From contig NISF01000001.1 in NCBI GenBank assembly GCA_002270295.1, forward strand, positions 1,426,001 through 1,490,000: 64,000 nucleotides of DNA, read 5' to 3'. Made by a program: the position numbers and the translations under genes. Shown one piece after another: positions 27,805 through 37,113 of the stretch; the first letter of the stretch is position 1; each line of letters starts with the position of its first letter. Under the pieces are notes generated by a model. It did not search any database. It saw only the letters and a program-made list of their open reading frames with translations, and was not told the origin of the DNA. The stretch is from Enterobacter sp. 10-1 (GTDB lineage: Bacteria > Pseudomonadota > Gammaproteobacteria > Enterobacterales > Enterobacteriaceae).

Positions 27805-29850
27805 TCAGGCCGGGAAATCGCCGAGCTGGCGGGCAACGAGGGTCAGAATGGAGTAGAGCGCCACCGGCTGCTGGTGCTGGTTAAAAATCTCAACCGCCCA
27901 CTCGACGACGCCGGTGGCTTGCTCTTCCGCCGTACGCTGGCGCTTGACCGTTTTGCGCTTGCAGGTCAGGCGCACCTGGATGGTGTCTCCCGGCTTCACC
28001 GGCTCGATAAAGCGCAGGTTTTCCATGCCGTAGTTGGCGATAACCGGCCCGACGCCGGCGTCGACGAACAGCCCGGCGGCCGCGGAGATCAGGAAATAAC
28101 CGTGCACCACGCGCTCGCCGAAAATCGACTCGGCGGCGGCAATCTTATCCATGTGGGCGTAGAAGTGGTCGCCGCTCAGGCAGGCAAAATTGACGATATC
28201 CGCCTCGGTCAGCGTGCGGCGCGGCGTCAGCAGGCTGTCACCGGGCTGGATCTCTTCGAAATATTTGCGGAACGGATGGATGCGGTCCTCAGCCACCTGC
28301 GCGCCGCGAACCCACTGTCTGGAGATGGCGGCCAGCATGGTCGGGCTGCCCTGAATCGCCGTGCGCTGCATATAGTGCTTCACCGAGCGCAGGCCGCCGA
28401 GCTCCTCGCCGCCTCCCGCCCGGCCCGGCCCGCCGTGAACCAGCTGCGGTAGCGGAGAGCCGTGGCCGGTGGACTCGGCGGACGACTCTTCGTTGAGGAT
28501 CTGAATACGGCCGTGGCAGCGGGCGGCGGCGAGAATAAATTCTCGCGCCAGCTCGCCGCTGGCGGTGACCAGCGTCGCCACCAGGCTACCTTCGCCCGCC
28601 CGGGCGAGGGCCAGGGCGTGCTCGCGGTTTTGGTACGGCATCAGGGTTGCTACCGGGCCGAAGGCTTCGATGGCGTGCACCGCCGGGGTTTCATCCGGCT
28701 GCGGGCAGAACAGCAGCGCCGGCGGGAAAAAGGCCCCGGCGGCGCTGAGATCCGCCCGGCCGCCGAGGAGGATTTCGCAGCCGGCCGCAATCAGCTTATT
28801 GACGTTCTCCTGCACGTCCCGACGCTGCTCGCCGTTCACCAGTGCCCCCATCTTGACGCCTTCCTGCGCCGGATCGCCAACCACCACCTTCTGCAGGCGA
28901 GCGATCAGCGCCTCGCTCACCGCGTTGATCTGCGCCTGCGGCACGATGATCCGGCGGATAGCGGTACATTTCTGCCCGGCTTTGGCGGTCATTTCGCGCA
29001 CCACTTCGCGAATAAACAGCGCGAACTCCGGCTGCTCCGGGGTGATGTCGTCGCCCAGCACGCAGCAGTTCAGCGAGTCGGCCTCCATGGTGAAGGGGAT
29101 GGATTTCGCCACCAGGTTCGGGTGCACGCGCAACTGCTGGCCGGTAGCGGCGGAGCCGGTGAAGGTCACCACGTCCTGGCTGTCGAGATGGTCGAGCAGA
29201 TCCCCCGCGCCGCCGCAAATCAGGCTGATGGCGCCTTCCGGCACCAGGCCGCTGTCAGCGATAGATTTCACCATCGCCTGGGTCAACTGAGCGGTGGCGG
29301 TGGCCGGTTTGACGATCGCCGGCATCCCGGCCAGCCACGTGGGCGCCAGCTTTTCCAGCATCCCCCAGCAGGGGAAGTTAAAGGCGTTGATGTGTACCGC
29401 CACGCCGGACTTTGAGGTCAGCACGTGGCGGGCGGCGAAGCCTCCCTGTTTTGATAGCGGAATCAGCTCATCTTCCGGCCACAGGTTATCGTCCGGCAGC
29501 TCCCGGCTGCCCAGCCCGGCGTAGGTAAACAACGTGCCGATGCCGCCTTCGATATCGACCCAGCTGTCGGCGCGGGTCGCCCCGGTTTGTGCCGAAATGG
29601 CGTAAAAGTCGGCCTTATGATCCAGCAGGTGTTTGGCCACCGCCTTGAGCATCGCGCTGCGCTCAATAAAGGTCATAGCCTGCAGCGCTTTGCCGCCGCG
29701 CTCGATGGCAAAGCGGCGCGCCTGCGCCATATCCAGCCCTTCGCTGGTGACGTCCCACAGCGCCTCGCCGCTGATGGCGTGGTGAATAGTACGGGTGCGG
29801 CCCCGGCCGGTCTGCCAGGCGCCGGATAAGTAGCTGGCTAACTGCTGCAT
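27805..29850 (-). CDS. paaZ: bifunctional oxepin-CoA hydrolase / semialdehyde dehydrogenase
   Basis: Opens the oxepin-CoA ring and oxidises the resulting semialdehyde to 3-oxo-5,6-dehydrosuberyl-CoA; cytoplasmic, 681 residues as in E. coli. The N-terminal aldehyde dehydrogenase domain (1 to about 525) shows [17 protein letters not shown], Glu in FTMEADSLN (about 256) and Cys in [11 protein letters not shown] (about 295). The C-terminal MaoC-like hotdog hydratase (about 535-681) shows [30 protein letters not shown] with the catalytic Asp and His. It is transcribed divergently from paaA across a shared control region. Confidence 0.96.
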   Translation of the reverse strand: MQQLASYLSGAWQTGRGRTRTIHHAISGEALWDVTSEGLDMAQARRFAIERGGKALQAMTFIERSAMLKAVAKHLLDHKADFYAISAQTGATRADSWVDIEGGIGTLFTYAGLGSRELPDDNLWPEDELIPLSKQGGFAARHVLTSKSGVAVHINAFNFPCWGMLEKLAPTWLAGMPAIVKPATATAQLTQAMVKSIADSGLVPEGAISLICGGAGDLLDHLDSQDVVTFTGSAATGQQLRVHPNLVAKSIPFTMEADSLNCCVLGDDITPEQPEFALFIREVVREMTAKAGQKCTAIRRIIVPQAQINAVSEALIARLQKVVVGDPAQEGVKMGALVNGEQRRDVQENVNKLIAAGCEILLGGRADLSAAGAFFPPALLFCPQPDETPAVHAIEAFGPVATLMPYQNREHALALARAGEGSLVATLVTASGELAREFILAAARCHGRIQILNEESSAESTGHGSPLPQLVHGGPGRAGGGEELGGLRSVKHYMQRTAIQGSPTMLAAISRQWVRGAQVAEDRIHPFRKYFEEIQPGDSLLTPRRTLTEADIVNFACLSGDHFYAHMDKIAAAESIFGERVVHGYFLISAAAGLFVDAGVGPVIANYGMENLRFIEPVKPGDTIQVRLTCKRKTVKRQRTAEEQATGVVEWAVEIFNQHQQPVALYSILTLVARQLGDFPA

Positions 29851-29866
29851 CGCGAATCTCCAGATG

Positions 29867-29962
29867 TGTTACGTGAAATATCTATAAATAGTTATTTTAT
29901 GAATCATTAAATGCAAGCCTATATTTAATAATTTATTAACATTGTGATCGATGATGCCGTAA
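29867..29962 (-). promoter_or_regulatory. paaZ side of the divergent control region
   Basis: A PaaX half-site GAATCA stands at 29901-29906, with only a weak partner (TGTTAC, 29867-29872). A candidate CRP site with a perfect left half TGTGA (29943-29947) and a poor right half lies farther upstream. In E. coli the paaZ and paaA promoters are both PaaX-repressed and CRP-dependent. These sites are suggestive only. Confidence 0.4.
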
Positions 29963-30007
29963 GGGTGGGCTGTATGTTGCTGTATTTACGCTGGTTACGG
30001 AATGTTT

Positions 30008-30023
30008 TGCGGCGATCGTCACA
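30008..30023 (+). promoter_or_regulatory. candidate CRP site upstream of paaA
   Basis: TGCGG-N6-TCACA keeps a perfect right half of the TGTGA-N6-TCACA CRP consensus and three of five bases in the left half. It is about 60-70 bases upstream of the likely transcription start of paaA, a usual class I distance. Confidence 0.35.
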
Positions 30024-30083
30024 AAAAGAACAAACAAAATTTGTGGTTTTATTTAACCTGAGTGTAACTTTTATAAAACAAAG

Positions 30084-30122
30084 TGATTCATAAAAACTGA
30101 TTTGTTGAATTTATAGGAATCA
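30084..30122 (+). promoter_or_regulatory. PaaX operator ahead of paaA
   Basis: TGATTC (30084-30089) and GAATCA (30117-30122) are inverted halves 27 bp apart. A TATAAA (30072-30077) just upstream may be the -10 element, so a repressor here would block initiation or early elongation. The same spacing and half-sites occur ahead of paaX. Confidence 0.75.
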
Positions 30123-30135
30123 TAAAGGTGATGAC

Positions 30136-31065
30136 GTGACAGAACAACAACGCTTTGACCAGCGCATCGCGCAGGATACGGCCATCGAACCGCAGGACTG
30201 GATGCCCGATGCCTATCGCCAGACGCTGATCCGCCAGATTGGCCAGCACGCGCACTCCGAAATCGTCGGCATGCTGCCGGAAGGGAACTGGATCACCCGT
30301 GCGCCGACCCTGCGCCGCAAGGCGATCCTGCTGGCAAAAGTGCAGGATGAGGCCGGCCACGGCCTCTATTTATACAGCGCGGCGGAAACCCTCGGCTGCG
30401 CCCGGGAAGATCTCTATCAGAAGATGCTCGACGGGCGGATGAAGTACTCCTCCATTTTTAACTACCCCACGCTGAGCTGGGCGGATATCGGCGTGATCGG
30501 CTGGCTGGTGGACGGCGCCGCCATCGTCAACCAGGTCGCCCTGTGCCGCACCTCCTACGGCCCCTATGCCAGGGCGATGGTCAAAATCTGCAAAGAGGAG
30601 AGCTTCCATCAGCGCCAGGGATTTGAAGCCTGCATGGTGCTGGCCCAGGGCAGCGATGAGCAGCGGCAGATGCTGCAGGACGCGATCGACCGCTTCTGGT
30701 GGCCGGCGCTGATGATGTTTGGCCCCAGCGATGACAGCTCGCCCAACAGCGCGCGCAGCATGGCGTGGAAGATCAAGCTGCACTCCAACGACGAGCTGCG
30801 CCAGCGCTTTATCGACAACACCGTGCCGCAGGTGGCGATCCTCGGCATGCGAGTACCGGACCCCGATTTGCAGTTTGACGAAGCCAGCGGACATTACCGC
30901 TTCGGCGAAATCGACTGGCAGGAGCTTCACGAGGTGATCAGCGGCCGCGGGATCTGCAACCACGAACGGCTGGCCGCCAGGCGTAAAGCCTGGGAAGAGG
31001 GGGCGTGGGTGCGGGAAGCCGCGCTGGCCCATGCGCAAAAACAACACTCCCGCGACGCGGCGTAA
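30136..31065 (+). CDS. paaA: phenylacetyl-CoA 1,2-epoxidase catalytic subunit A
   Basis: Di-iron oxygenase subunit that epoxidises the ring of phenylacetyl-CoA; 309 residues, matching E. coli PaaA throughout. The ferritin-like four-helix bundle carries metal ligands in QDEAGHG (about 72-78) and KEESFHQ (about 154-160). It starts with GTG at 30136, with AAAGGTGA upstream; the ATG at 30131 is followed directly by a stop (ATG ACG TGA). First gene of the catabolic operon, followed by paaB after 11 bases. Confidence 0.95.
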   Translation: MTEQQRFDQRIAQDTAIEPQDWMPDAYRQTLIRQIGQHAHSEIVGMLPEGNWITRAPTLRRKAILLAKVQDEAGHGLYLYSAAETLGCAREDLYQKMLDGRMKYSSIFNYPTLSWADIGVIGWLVDGAAIVNQVALCRTSYGPYARAMVKICKEESFHQRQGFEACMVLAQGSDEQRQMLQDAIDRFWWPALMMFGPSDDSSPNSARSMAWKIKLHSNDELRQRFIDNTVPQVAILGMRVPDPDLQFDEASGHYRFGEIDWQELHEVISGRGICNHERLAARRKAWEEGAWVREAALAHAQKQHSRDAA

Positions 31066-31076
31066 GGAGAAGCATG

Positions 31077-31364
31077 ATGAGCAACGTTTACTGGCCGTTA
31101 TATGAAGTTTTTGTCCGCAGCAAACAGGGACTCTCGCATCGCCACGTGGGGAGCCTGCACGCCGCCGACGACCAGATGGCGCTGGAAAACGCCCGCGACG
31201 TCTATACCCGCCGCAGCGAAGGCTGTTCGCTGTGGGTGGTGAAGGCCAGCGAAATTATCGCTTCGCAGCCGGAAGATCGCGGCGAATTCTTTGACCCGGC
31301 GGAGAGCAAAATCTACCGCCATCCCACCTTCTACAGCGTGCCGGACGGCATGGAACATATGTGA
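31077..31364 (+). CDS. paaB: phenylacetyl-CoA epoxidase subunit B
   Basis: A 95-residue structural subunit of the PaaABCE multicomponent monooxygenase, matching E. coli PaaB (NVYWPLYEVFVRSKQGLSHRHVGSLHAAD; EFFDPAESKIYRHPTFY). Two ATGs are adjacent (31074 and 31077); AAGGAG is seven bases before the second, which I prefer. paaC follows after 7 bases. Confidence 0.94.
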   Translation: MSNVYWPLYEVFVRSKQGLSHRHVGSLHAADDQMALENARDVYTRRSEGCSLWVVKASEIIASQPEDRGEFFDPAESKIYRHPTFYSVPDGMEHM

Positions 31365-31371
31365 GGCAGCG

Positions 31372-32127
31372 ATGAATAACCTGAATCCCGTTGCAACCTA
31401 TGCCCTGCGTCTGGGCGATAACGGCCTGGTGCTGGCCCAGCGTCTGGGGGCGTGGTGCGGCCACGCGCCGGAGCTGGAGATCGACCTGGCGCTGGCCAAT
31501 ATCGGCCTCGACCTGCTCGGCCAGGCGCGTAACTTTCTCAGCTACGCGGCGGAGCTGGCGGGGAGCGGGGACGAAGACACCCTGGCCTTTGGCCGCGACG
31601 AGCGTCAGTTTCACAACCTGCTGCTGGTGGAGCAGCCGAACGGCAGCTTCGCCGACACCATCGCCCGCCAGCTTTTTATCGACGCCTGGCACGTAGAGCT
31701 GTTCACCCGCCTGGCGGAGAGCCGCGATGCGCAGCTTGCCGCCATCGCCGCCAAGGGGCTGAAGGAGGTGCGCTATCACCTGCGTTTCAGCCGCGGCTGG
31801 CTCGAACGGCTGGGCAACGGCACGCCGCTCTCGGCGCAAAAAATGCAGCAGGCGGTTGAGGGCCTGTGGCGCTTTACCGGCGAACTGTTTATGGCCGACG
31901 CGCTGGAGCTGAGCCTGGTCGAGCAGGGGATTGCCGTCGACCCGCGCGAGCTTCAGGGGCCGTGGCAGAGCGCGGTGCATACCGCGCTGCTGGAGTCGGG
32001 TCTGCAGATCCCCGAGGAGGCGGCGTTTCGCAGCGGCGGCAAGCAGGGTTTGCACAGCGAACACCTCGGACCGATGCTCGCGGAGATGCAGTATCTGCAG
32101 CGCGCCTATCCCGGCCAGCGCTGGTAG
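31372..32127 (+). CDS. paaC: phenylacetyl-CoA epoxidase structural subunit C
   Basis: A 251-residue ferritin-fold partner of PaaA that forms the PaaAC core but lacks a working di-iron site. Conserved stretches: LRLGDNGLVLAQRLGAWCGHAPELEIDLALANIGLDLLGQAR and FIDAWHVELF. I start at ATG 31372 after GAGGCAGC; an earlier in-frame start at 31291 overlaps paaB and has no relatives. paaD follows after 12 bases. Confidence 0.94.
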   Translation: MNNLNPVATYALRLGDNGLVLAQRLGAWCGHAPELEIDLALANIGLDLLGQARNFLSYAAELAGSGDEDTLAFGRDERQFHNLLLVEQPNGSFADTIARQLFIDAWHVELFTRLAESRDAQLAAIAAKGLKEVRYHLRFSRGWLERLGNGTPLSAQKMQQAVEGLWRFTGELFMADALELSLVEQGIAVDPRELQGPWQSAVHTALLESGLQIPEEAAFRSGGKQGLHSEHLGPMLAEMQYLQRAYPGQRW

Positions 32128-32139
32128 CAGGAGGTGGCT

Positions 32140-32637
32140 ATGCAACGACTGACCGCGATCGCCCCCGCCGACGTTCACGCTATCTGGGCCCTGCTCAGCG
32201 CGATCCCCGACCCGGAAGTGCCGGTGCTGACCATTACCGACCTCGGAATGGTGCGCAGCGTGGCGCCGCGCGGCGAGGGCTGGGTGATTGGCTTTACGCC
32301 GACCTACTCTGGCTGCCCGGCAACGGAGCACCTGCTGGGCGAGATCCGCGCGGCGATGGCCCGCCACGGCTACGCGCCGGTGCATATCGTCCTGCAGCTT
32401 GACCCGCCGTGGACCACCGACTGGATGAATCAGGCGGCCCGCGAGCGCCTGCGCCAGTACGGGATCAGCCCGCCGCAGGGGCACGCCTGCCATGCCGGTA
32501 TGCCGCAGGAGGTGGTTTGCCCGCGCTGCGGCAGCCTCCACACCTCGCTGATTAGCGAATTCGGTTCTACTGCCTGCAAGGCGCTCTACCGCTGCGACAG
32601 CTGCCGTGAACCCTTTGATTACTTTAAATGTATTTGA
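32140..32637 (+). CDS. paaD: phenylacetate degradation protein PaaD, iron-sulfur assembly type
   Basis: A 165-residue protein with an N-terminal MIP18/DUF59-like domain (AIPDPEVPVLTITDLGMVRSV...PTYSGCPATEHL) and a C-terminal zinc-ribbon-like motif (CPRCGS ... YRCDSCREPFDYFKC). It is needed for the epoxidase in E. coli, probably for metal or cluster maturation. The start at ATG 32140 has AGGAGG ahead. paaE follows after seven bases. Confidence 0.93.
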   Translation: MQRLTAIAPADVHAIWALLSAIPDPEVPVLTITDLGMVRSVAPRGEGWVIGFTPTYSGCPATEHLLGEIRAAMARHGYAPVHIVLQLDPPWTTDWMNQAARERLRQYGISPPQGHACHAGMPQEVVCPRCGSLHTSLISEFGSTACKALYRCDSCREPFDYFKCI

Positions 32638-32644
32638 GGTTGCC

Positions 32645-33715
32645 ATGACGACGTTTCATTCGCTTACCGTCGCGAAAGTGGAGCCGGAAACCCGCGATGC
32701 GGTGACCATTACCTTTGCGATCCCCGACGCGCTGCAGACCGAGTACGCCTTCCGTCCCGGCCAGCACTTGACCGTGAAAGCCCGCCTCGGCGGGGAAGAG
32801 CTGCGGCGCTGCTACTCCATTTGCCGCAGCCGCTCCCCGGCCGAAATCAGCGTGGCGGTGAAGGCCATCGACGGCGGCCGCTTCTCACGCTATGCGCAGC
32901 ACGATATCCACCAGGGTATGGCCCTGGAGGTGATGGTGCCGCAGGGCCATTTTGGCTACCAGCCGCAGGCCGAACGCCGCGGCGAATACCTGGCGATTGC
33001 CGCCGGTTCCGGCATTACGCCGATGATGGCGATTATCGGCGCCACGCTCGCCACCGAAACGCAGAGCCGCTTCACCCTGATTTACGGCAACCGCAGCAGC
33101 CACAGCATGATGTTTCGCCAGGCGCTGGCGGACCTGAAAGATCGCTACCCGCAGCGGCTGCAGGTGGTGCACCTGTTTAGCCAGGAGTCAATGGACAGCG
33201 ACCTGCTGCAGGGGCGCATCGACGGCGCTAAGCTGCGTGCGCTCTCCGGCCGGCTGCTGGACTTCAGCCGCTTCGACGAGGCCTTTATCTGCGGCCCGGC
33301 GCTGATGATGGATGAAGCGGAAGCCGCGCTGGGGGAGCTCGGGATGGCGGCGCACAGCATTCATCTTGAACGCTTTAATACCCCGGGCAGCAGCGTTAAG
33401 CGCGCGACCGGCGTGCAGGCCGGGGGCCGAACCGTCACCATTCGCCAGGACGGCCGCGATCGGCTGGTGGCCCTCAGCGCGGAAGATGACAGCATTCTCG
33501 ACGCGGCGCTGCGCCAGGGGGCGGATCTGCCGTTCGCCTGCAAAGGCGGCGTCTGCGCTACCTGCAAATGCAAGGTGCTGCGCGGGGAAGTGGCGATGGC
33601 GGCAAACTACAGCCTCGAAGCGGACGAGCTGGCGGCCGGCTACGTGCTCAGCTGCCAGGCGCTGCCGACCAGCGGCGACGTGGTGGTGGATTTTGACGCC
33701 CGGGGGATGGCATGA
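32645..33715 (+). CDS. paaE: phenylacetyl-CoA epoxidase reductase subunit E
   Basis: A 356-residue NADPH:acceptor reductase passing electrons to PaaAC. The order is FAD domain (RPGQHLTVKA, RRCYSICRS), NADPH domain (AAGSGITPMMAII ... ICGP) and C-terminal plant-type 2Fe-2S ferredoxin with CKGGVCATCKCKV (about 303-315) and the fourth Cys in LSCQA. The stop overlaps the paaF start by four bases (ATGA). Confidence 0.95.
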   Translation: MTTFHSLTVAKVEPETRDAVTITFAIPDALQTEYAFRPGQHLTVKARLGGEELRRCYSICRSRSPAEISVAVKAIDGGRFSRYAQHDIHQGMALEVMVPQGHFGYQPQAERRGEYLAIAAGSGITPMMAIIGATLATETQSRFTLIYGNRSSHSMMFRQALADLKDRYPQRLQVVHLFSQESMDSDLLQGRIDGAKLRALSGRLLDFSRFDEAFICGPALMMDEAEAALGELGMAAHSIHLERFNTPGSSVKRATGVQAGGRTVTIRQDGRDRLVALSAEDDSILDAALRQGADLPFACKGGVCATCKCKVLRGEVAMAANYSLEADELAAGYVLSCQALPTSGDVVVDFDARGMA

Positions 33716-34479
33716 GCGAACTGCTGATTACCCGCCACGGGCGGGTGCTGCACCTGACTCTCAACCGCCCGCAGGCGCGCAATGCGCTCAATAATGCGCT
33801 GCTGACCCGGCTTGCCGAGGCGCTGGAAGCCGCGGCGGCCGACCCGGACATTAGCGTCTGCATGATTAGCGGCGGCCAGCGCGTGTTTGCCGCCGGCGCC
33901 GACCTTAACGAGATGGCGGAAAAAGATCTCCCGGCCACGTTCGATGATCTTCGCCCTCGCCTGTGGGCGCGAATTGACGCCTTCAGCAAGCCGCTGATTG
34001 CGGCCGTGAACGGCTACGCCCTCGGCGCGGGCTGCGAGCTGGCGCTGCTCTGCGACCTGGTGGTCGCGGGGGATAACGCCCGCTTCGGGGTGCCGGAAAT
34101 CACCCTCGGCATGATGCCCGGCGCGGGCGGTACCCAGCGGCTGATCCGCTGCGTCGGCAAGGCGCTGGCCAGCCGCATGGTGCTGAGCGGCGAAACGATC
34201 GACGCCCGGCGGGCGCAGCAGGCCGGTCTGGTGAGCGATATCTATCCGCCGGCGTTAAGCGATGAGTATGCCCTCAAGCTGGCAGCGACCATTGCCCGCC
34301 ACTCGCCGCTGGCGCTGCGGGCGGCGAAGCAGGCGCTGCGCCAGGCGCAGGAGGTGGGGCTGCAGGCCGGTCTCCAGCAGGAGCGTCAGCTGTTTACGCT
34401 GCTCAGCGCGACGGAAGATCGTCGCGAAGGCATCGACGCCTTTTTACAAAAACGTACCCCGCAATTTAAAGGACGCTAA
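33712..34479 (+). CDS. paaF: 2,3-dehydroadipyl-CoA hydratase
   Basis: A 255-residue crotonase-fold enoyl-CoA hydratase that makes 3-hydroxyadipyl-CoA. The oxyanion-hole sequence AAGADLNEM and both catalytic Glu positions are present (GAGCELALLCD and VPEITLGMMPGAGG), unlike the neighbouring isomerase PaaG. It overlaps paaE, and paaG follows after two bases. Confidence 0.94.
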   Translation: MSELLITRHGRVLHLTLNRPQARNALNNALLTRLAEALEAAAADPDISVCMISGGQRVFAAGADLNEMAEKDLPATFDDLRPRLWARIDAFSKPLIAAVNGYALGAGCELALLCDLVVAGDNARFGVPEITLGMMPGAGGTQRLIRCVGKALASRMVLSGETIDARRAQQAGLVSDIYPPALSDEYALKLAATIARHSPLALRAAKQALRQAQEVGLQAGLQQERQLFTLLSATEDRREGIDAFLQKRTPQFKGR

Positions 34480-34481
34480 TC

Positions 34482-35270
34482 GTGGAAGCTTTTATTCTCA
34501 GCACCGTAGAACAGGGCGTGATGACGATTACCCTTAACCGTCCGGATCGCCTGAACAGCTTTAATGACGTGATGCATCAGCAGCTCGCCGAGTGCCTGAC
34601 CCAGGCCGAACGCGACGACAGCGTGCGCTGCCTGCTGATTACCGGCGCCGGGCGCGGCTTTTGCGCTGGCCAGGATCTGAACGACCGCAACGTTGACCCC
34701 AGCGGCCCGGCGCCGGATCTGGGGCTGTCGGTGGAGCGCTTCTATAACCCGCTGGTGCGCCGCCTGGCGGCGCTGCCGAAGCCGGTGATTGCGGCGGTTA
34801 ACGGCGTGGCGGCCGGGGCCGGGGCAACTCTGGCGCTGGGCTGCGACCTGGTGCTCGCCGCGCGATCCGCCAGCTTCGTAATGGCCTTCAGCAAGCTTGG
34901 GCTGGTGCCCGACTGCGGCGGCAGCTGGTTTCTGCCGCGGATCGCCGGACGCGCCAGGGCGATGGGGCTGGCGCTGCTGGGCGAGAAGCTCAGCGCCGAA
35001 CAGGCCGCCCAGTGGGGGATGATCTGGCAGCTGGTGGAGGACGCCGAGCTGGCGGACACCAGCCTTCAGCTGGCCCGTCATCTGGCGACGCAGCCGACCT
35101 TCGGCCTCGGCCTGATTAAGCAAGCCCTGCTGGCTGCGGAAACCAACGGCCTTGATGCCCAGCTTGACCTGGAACGCGACTACCAGCGCCTGGCCGGACG
35201 CAGCGCCGACTACCGCGAAGGCGTGAGCGCTTTCCTCGCCAAACGTCCTCCACTGTTCAGCGGGAAATAG
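34482..35270 (+). CDS. paaG: ring-1,2-epoxyphenylacetyl-CoA isomerase
   Basis: A 262-residue crotonase-family isomerase converting the epoxide to oxepin-CoA; E. coli PaaG also shifts double bonds later in the pathway. Motifs: FCAGQDLNDRNVDPSGPAPDLG, NGVAAGAGATLALGCDLV (no Glu at the hydratase position) and LGLVPDCGGSWFLPR with the catalytic Asp. It uses a GTG start at 34482 with AAAGGACG upstream. Confidence 0.94.
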   Translation: MEAFILSTVEQGVMTITLNRPDRLNSFNDVMHQQLAECLTQAERDDSVRCLLITGAGRGFCAGQDLNDRNVDPSGPAPDLGLSVERFYNPLVRRLAALPKPVIAAVNGVAAGAGATLALGCDLVLAARSASFVMAFSKLGLVPDCGGSWFLPRIAGRARAMGLALLGEKLSAEQAAQWGMIWQLVEDAELADTSLQLARHLATQPTFGLGLIKQALLAAETNGLDAQLDLERDYQRLAGRSADYREGVSAFLAKRPPLFSGK

Positions 35271-35273
35271 CCT

Positions 35274-36701
35274 ATGAGCACAACACTGCATACCGTTGCC
35301 GTGATCGGCGGCGGCACTATGGGCTCAGGAATCGCGGAGGTCGCCGCCGGCGCCGGACATCAGGTGCTGCTCTACGATATCGCCGGCGATGCGCTAACCT
35401 GCGCGGTGGACGGTATTCGCCAGCGGCTGGCCTCGCGCGTCGCGCGCGGCAGGCTGACGGCAGAGCAGGCCGAGGCGCTGCTGGCCCGCATCGTGCCGAC
35501 GACGGAACTGGCCGCGCTGGCGCCGGCGCAGCTGGTGATTGAAGCGGCTTCCGAACGTCCTGAGATCAAAAAAGCGCTGTTCAGCCAGCTGGCGGAGATC
35601 TGCTCGCCCTCCGCGCTGCTCACCAGCAACACCTCCTCGATTTCGATTACCGCGATTGCCGCCGGGGTGAAGCACCCGGAGCGCGTGGCCGGCCTGCACT
35701 TCTTTAACCCGGCGCCGGTGATGCGGCTGGTGGAAGTGGTCAGCGGCCTGGCCACCTCGCCGGAAGTGGTTGAACAGCTGTGCCGGTGCGTTAGCGCGTG
35801 GGGTAAGCAGCCGGTGCGCTGCCGCTCAACGCCGGGGTTTATCGTCAATCGCGTGGCGCGCCCGTTCTACGCCGAAGCCTGGCGGGCGCTGGAGGAGCAG
35901 GTGGCTCCCGCGCAGGTCATTGACGCCGCCCTGCGCGACGGCGGCGGTTTTCCGATGGGGCCGCTGGCGCTGACCGACTTGATCGGCCAGGACGTCAACT
36001 TCGCGGTGACCTGTTCGGTATTTAACGCCTTCTGGCAGGACCGGCGCTTCCTTCCCTCGCTGCAGCAGCAGGAGCTGGCGCTGGCCGGACGGCTGGGCAA
36101 AAAGAGCGGGCAGGGGGTATACCGCTGGCCGCTGGACGCCGAGGCGGATCTGAGCCTCAGCGCGGTGGCCGAATCGGCAGGCGCGCGGAAGGTGACGCGG
36201 AAAAGTGACAATGTCACCGAACTTGACGAGCTGCTGCTGATGGAGACCGAAGGCCAAACCGCCGAAGCCCTGAGCGCGCAGCACGGCCGTCCGGTGGTGG
36301 TCTATGACCACAGCGCCGGGGAGACGGTGGTGCTGGCGAGCGCGGAGTCTAATCCGCGCTCGGCCACCGATAAAGCGGTGCGCTATTTTCAGCAGCAGGG
36401 CAAAAAAGTGCTGCAGGTTGCCGACTATCCGGGGCTGCTGGTGTGGCGCACGGTGGCGATGCTGGTGAATGAAGCGCTGGATGCGGTGCAGAAAGGCGTG
36501 GCCGATCCGGCGGATATCGATACCGCGATGCGCCTGGGGGTGAACTACCCGCACGGCCCGCTGGCGTGGGGCGCCCGGCTGGGCTGGAACCGCGTACTGC
36601 GCCTGCTGGAAAACCTCCAGCAGCACTACGGCGAAGAGCGCTATCGCCCCTGTTCGCTACTGCGCCAGAAGGCGCTGCTGGAGATGCGCAATGAACGATA
36701 A
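35274..36701 (+). CDS. paaH: 3-hydroxyadipyl-CoA dehydrogenase
   Basis: NAD-dependent oxidation of 3-hydroxyadipyl-CoA to 3-oxoadipyl-CoA; 475 residues. The N-terminal Rossmann motif is VIGGGTMGSGIAEVA (about 10-24), the catalytic His lies in GLHFFNPAPVM, and two 3HCDH C-terminal domains follow, as is usual for PaaH. It ends 11 bases inside paaI, giving tight translational coupling. Confidence 0.94.
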   Translation: MSTTLHTVAVIGGGTMGSGIAEVAAGAGHQVLLYDIAGDALTCAVDGIRQRLASRVARGRLTAEQAEALLARIVPTTELAALAPAQLVIEAASERPEIKKALFSQLAEICSPSALLTSNTSSISITAIAAGVKHPERVAGLHFFNPAPVMRLVEVVSGLATSPEVVEQLCRCVSAWGKQPVRCRSTPGFIVNRVARPFYAEAWRALEEQVAPAQVIDAALRDGGGFPMGPLALTDLIGQDVNFAVTCSVFNAFWQDRRFLPSLQQQELALAGRLGKKSGQGVYRWPLDAEADLSLSAVAESAGARKVTRKSDNVTELDELLLMETEGQTAEALSAQHGRPVVVYDHSAGETVVLASAESNPRSATDKAVRYFQQQGKKVLQVADYPGLLVWRTVAMLVNEALDAVQKGVADPADIDTAMRLGVNYPHGPLAWGARLGWNRVLRLLENLQQHYGEERYRPCSLLRQKALLEMRNER

Positions 36702-37113
36702 GGCCTGGCGCAACGCGCGCGCAATGTATGAACACGATACCTGCGCCCAAACGCTGGGGATCGACATTATCGAGATGGACGAGGGCTACGCGCAGATGAC
36801 CATGACCGTCGCGCCGAACATGCTTAACGGCCATCAAACCTGCCACGGCGGGCAGCTCTTTTCCCTCGCCGACACCGCCTTTGCCTACGCCTGCAACAGC
36901 CAGGGGCAGGCGGCGGTCGCCTCGGCGGCAAGCATCGATTTTCTGCGCCCGGCCTTCGCCGGCGACCGGCTGGTCGCCACCGCGCGGGTCAGGCAGCAGG
37001 GCAAACTGACCGGCGTCTACGACATCGAAATCGTTAACCAACAACAGAAAATTGTCGCCCTGTTTCGCGGTAAATCGCACCGCATCGGCGGCACAATCAC
37101 AGGAGAAGTCTGA
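36691..37113 (+). CDS. paaI: hydroxyphenylacetyl-CoA thioesterase
   Basis: A 140-residue hotdog-fold thioesterase that rescues dead-end aryl-CoA esters and frees CoA. Family motif MLNGHQTCHGGQLFSLADTAFAYACNS with the catalytic Asp near 61. It overlaps paaH at its start and shares one base with paaJ (TGATG). Confidence 0.94.
   Translation: MNDKAWRNARAMYEHDTCAQTLGIDIIEMDEGYAQMTMTVAPNMLNGHQTCHGGQLFSLADTAFAYACNSQGQAAVASAASIDFLRPAFAGDRLVATARVRQQGKLTGVYDIEIVNQQQKIVALFRGKSHRIGGTITGEV

Noticed and set aside
31255-32646. 463-codon minus-strand ORF opposite paaC and paaD
   Set aside because: Antisense to two conserved epoxidase genes in an unbroken operon; no recognisable protein.
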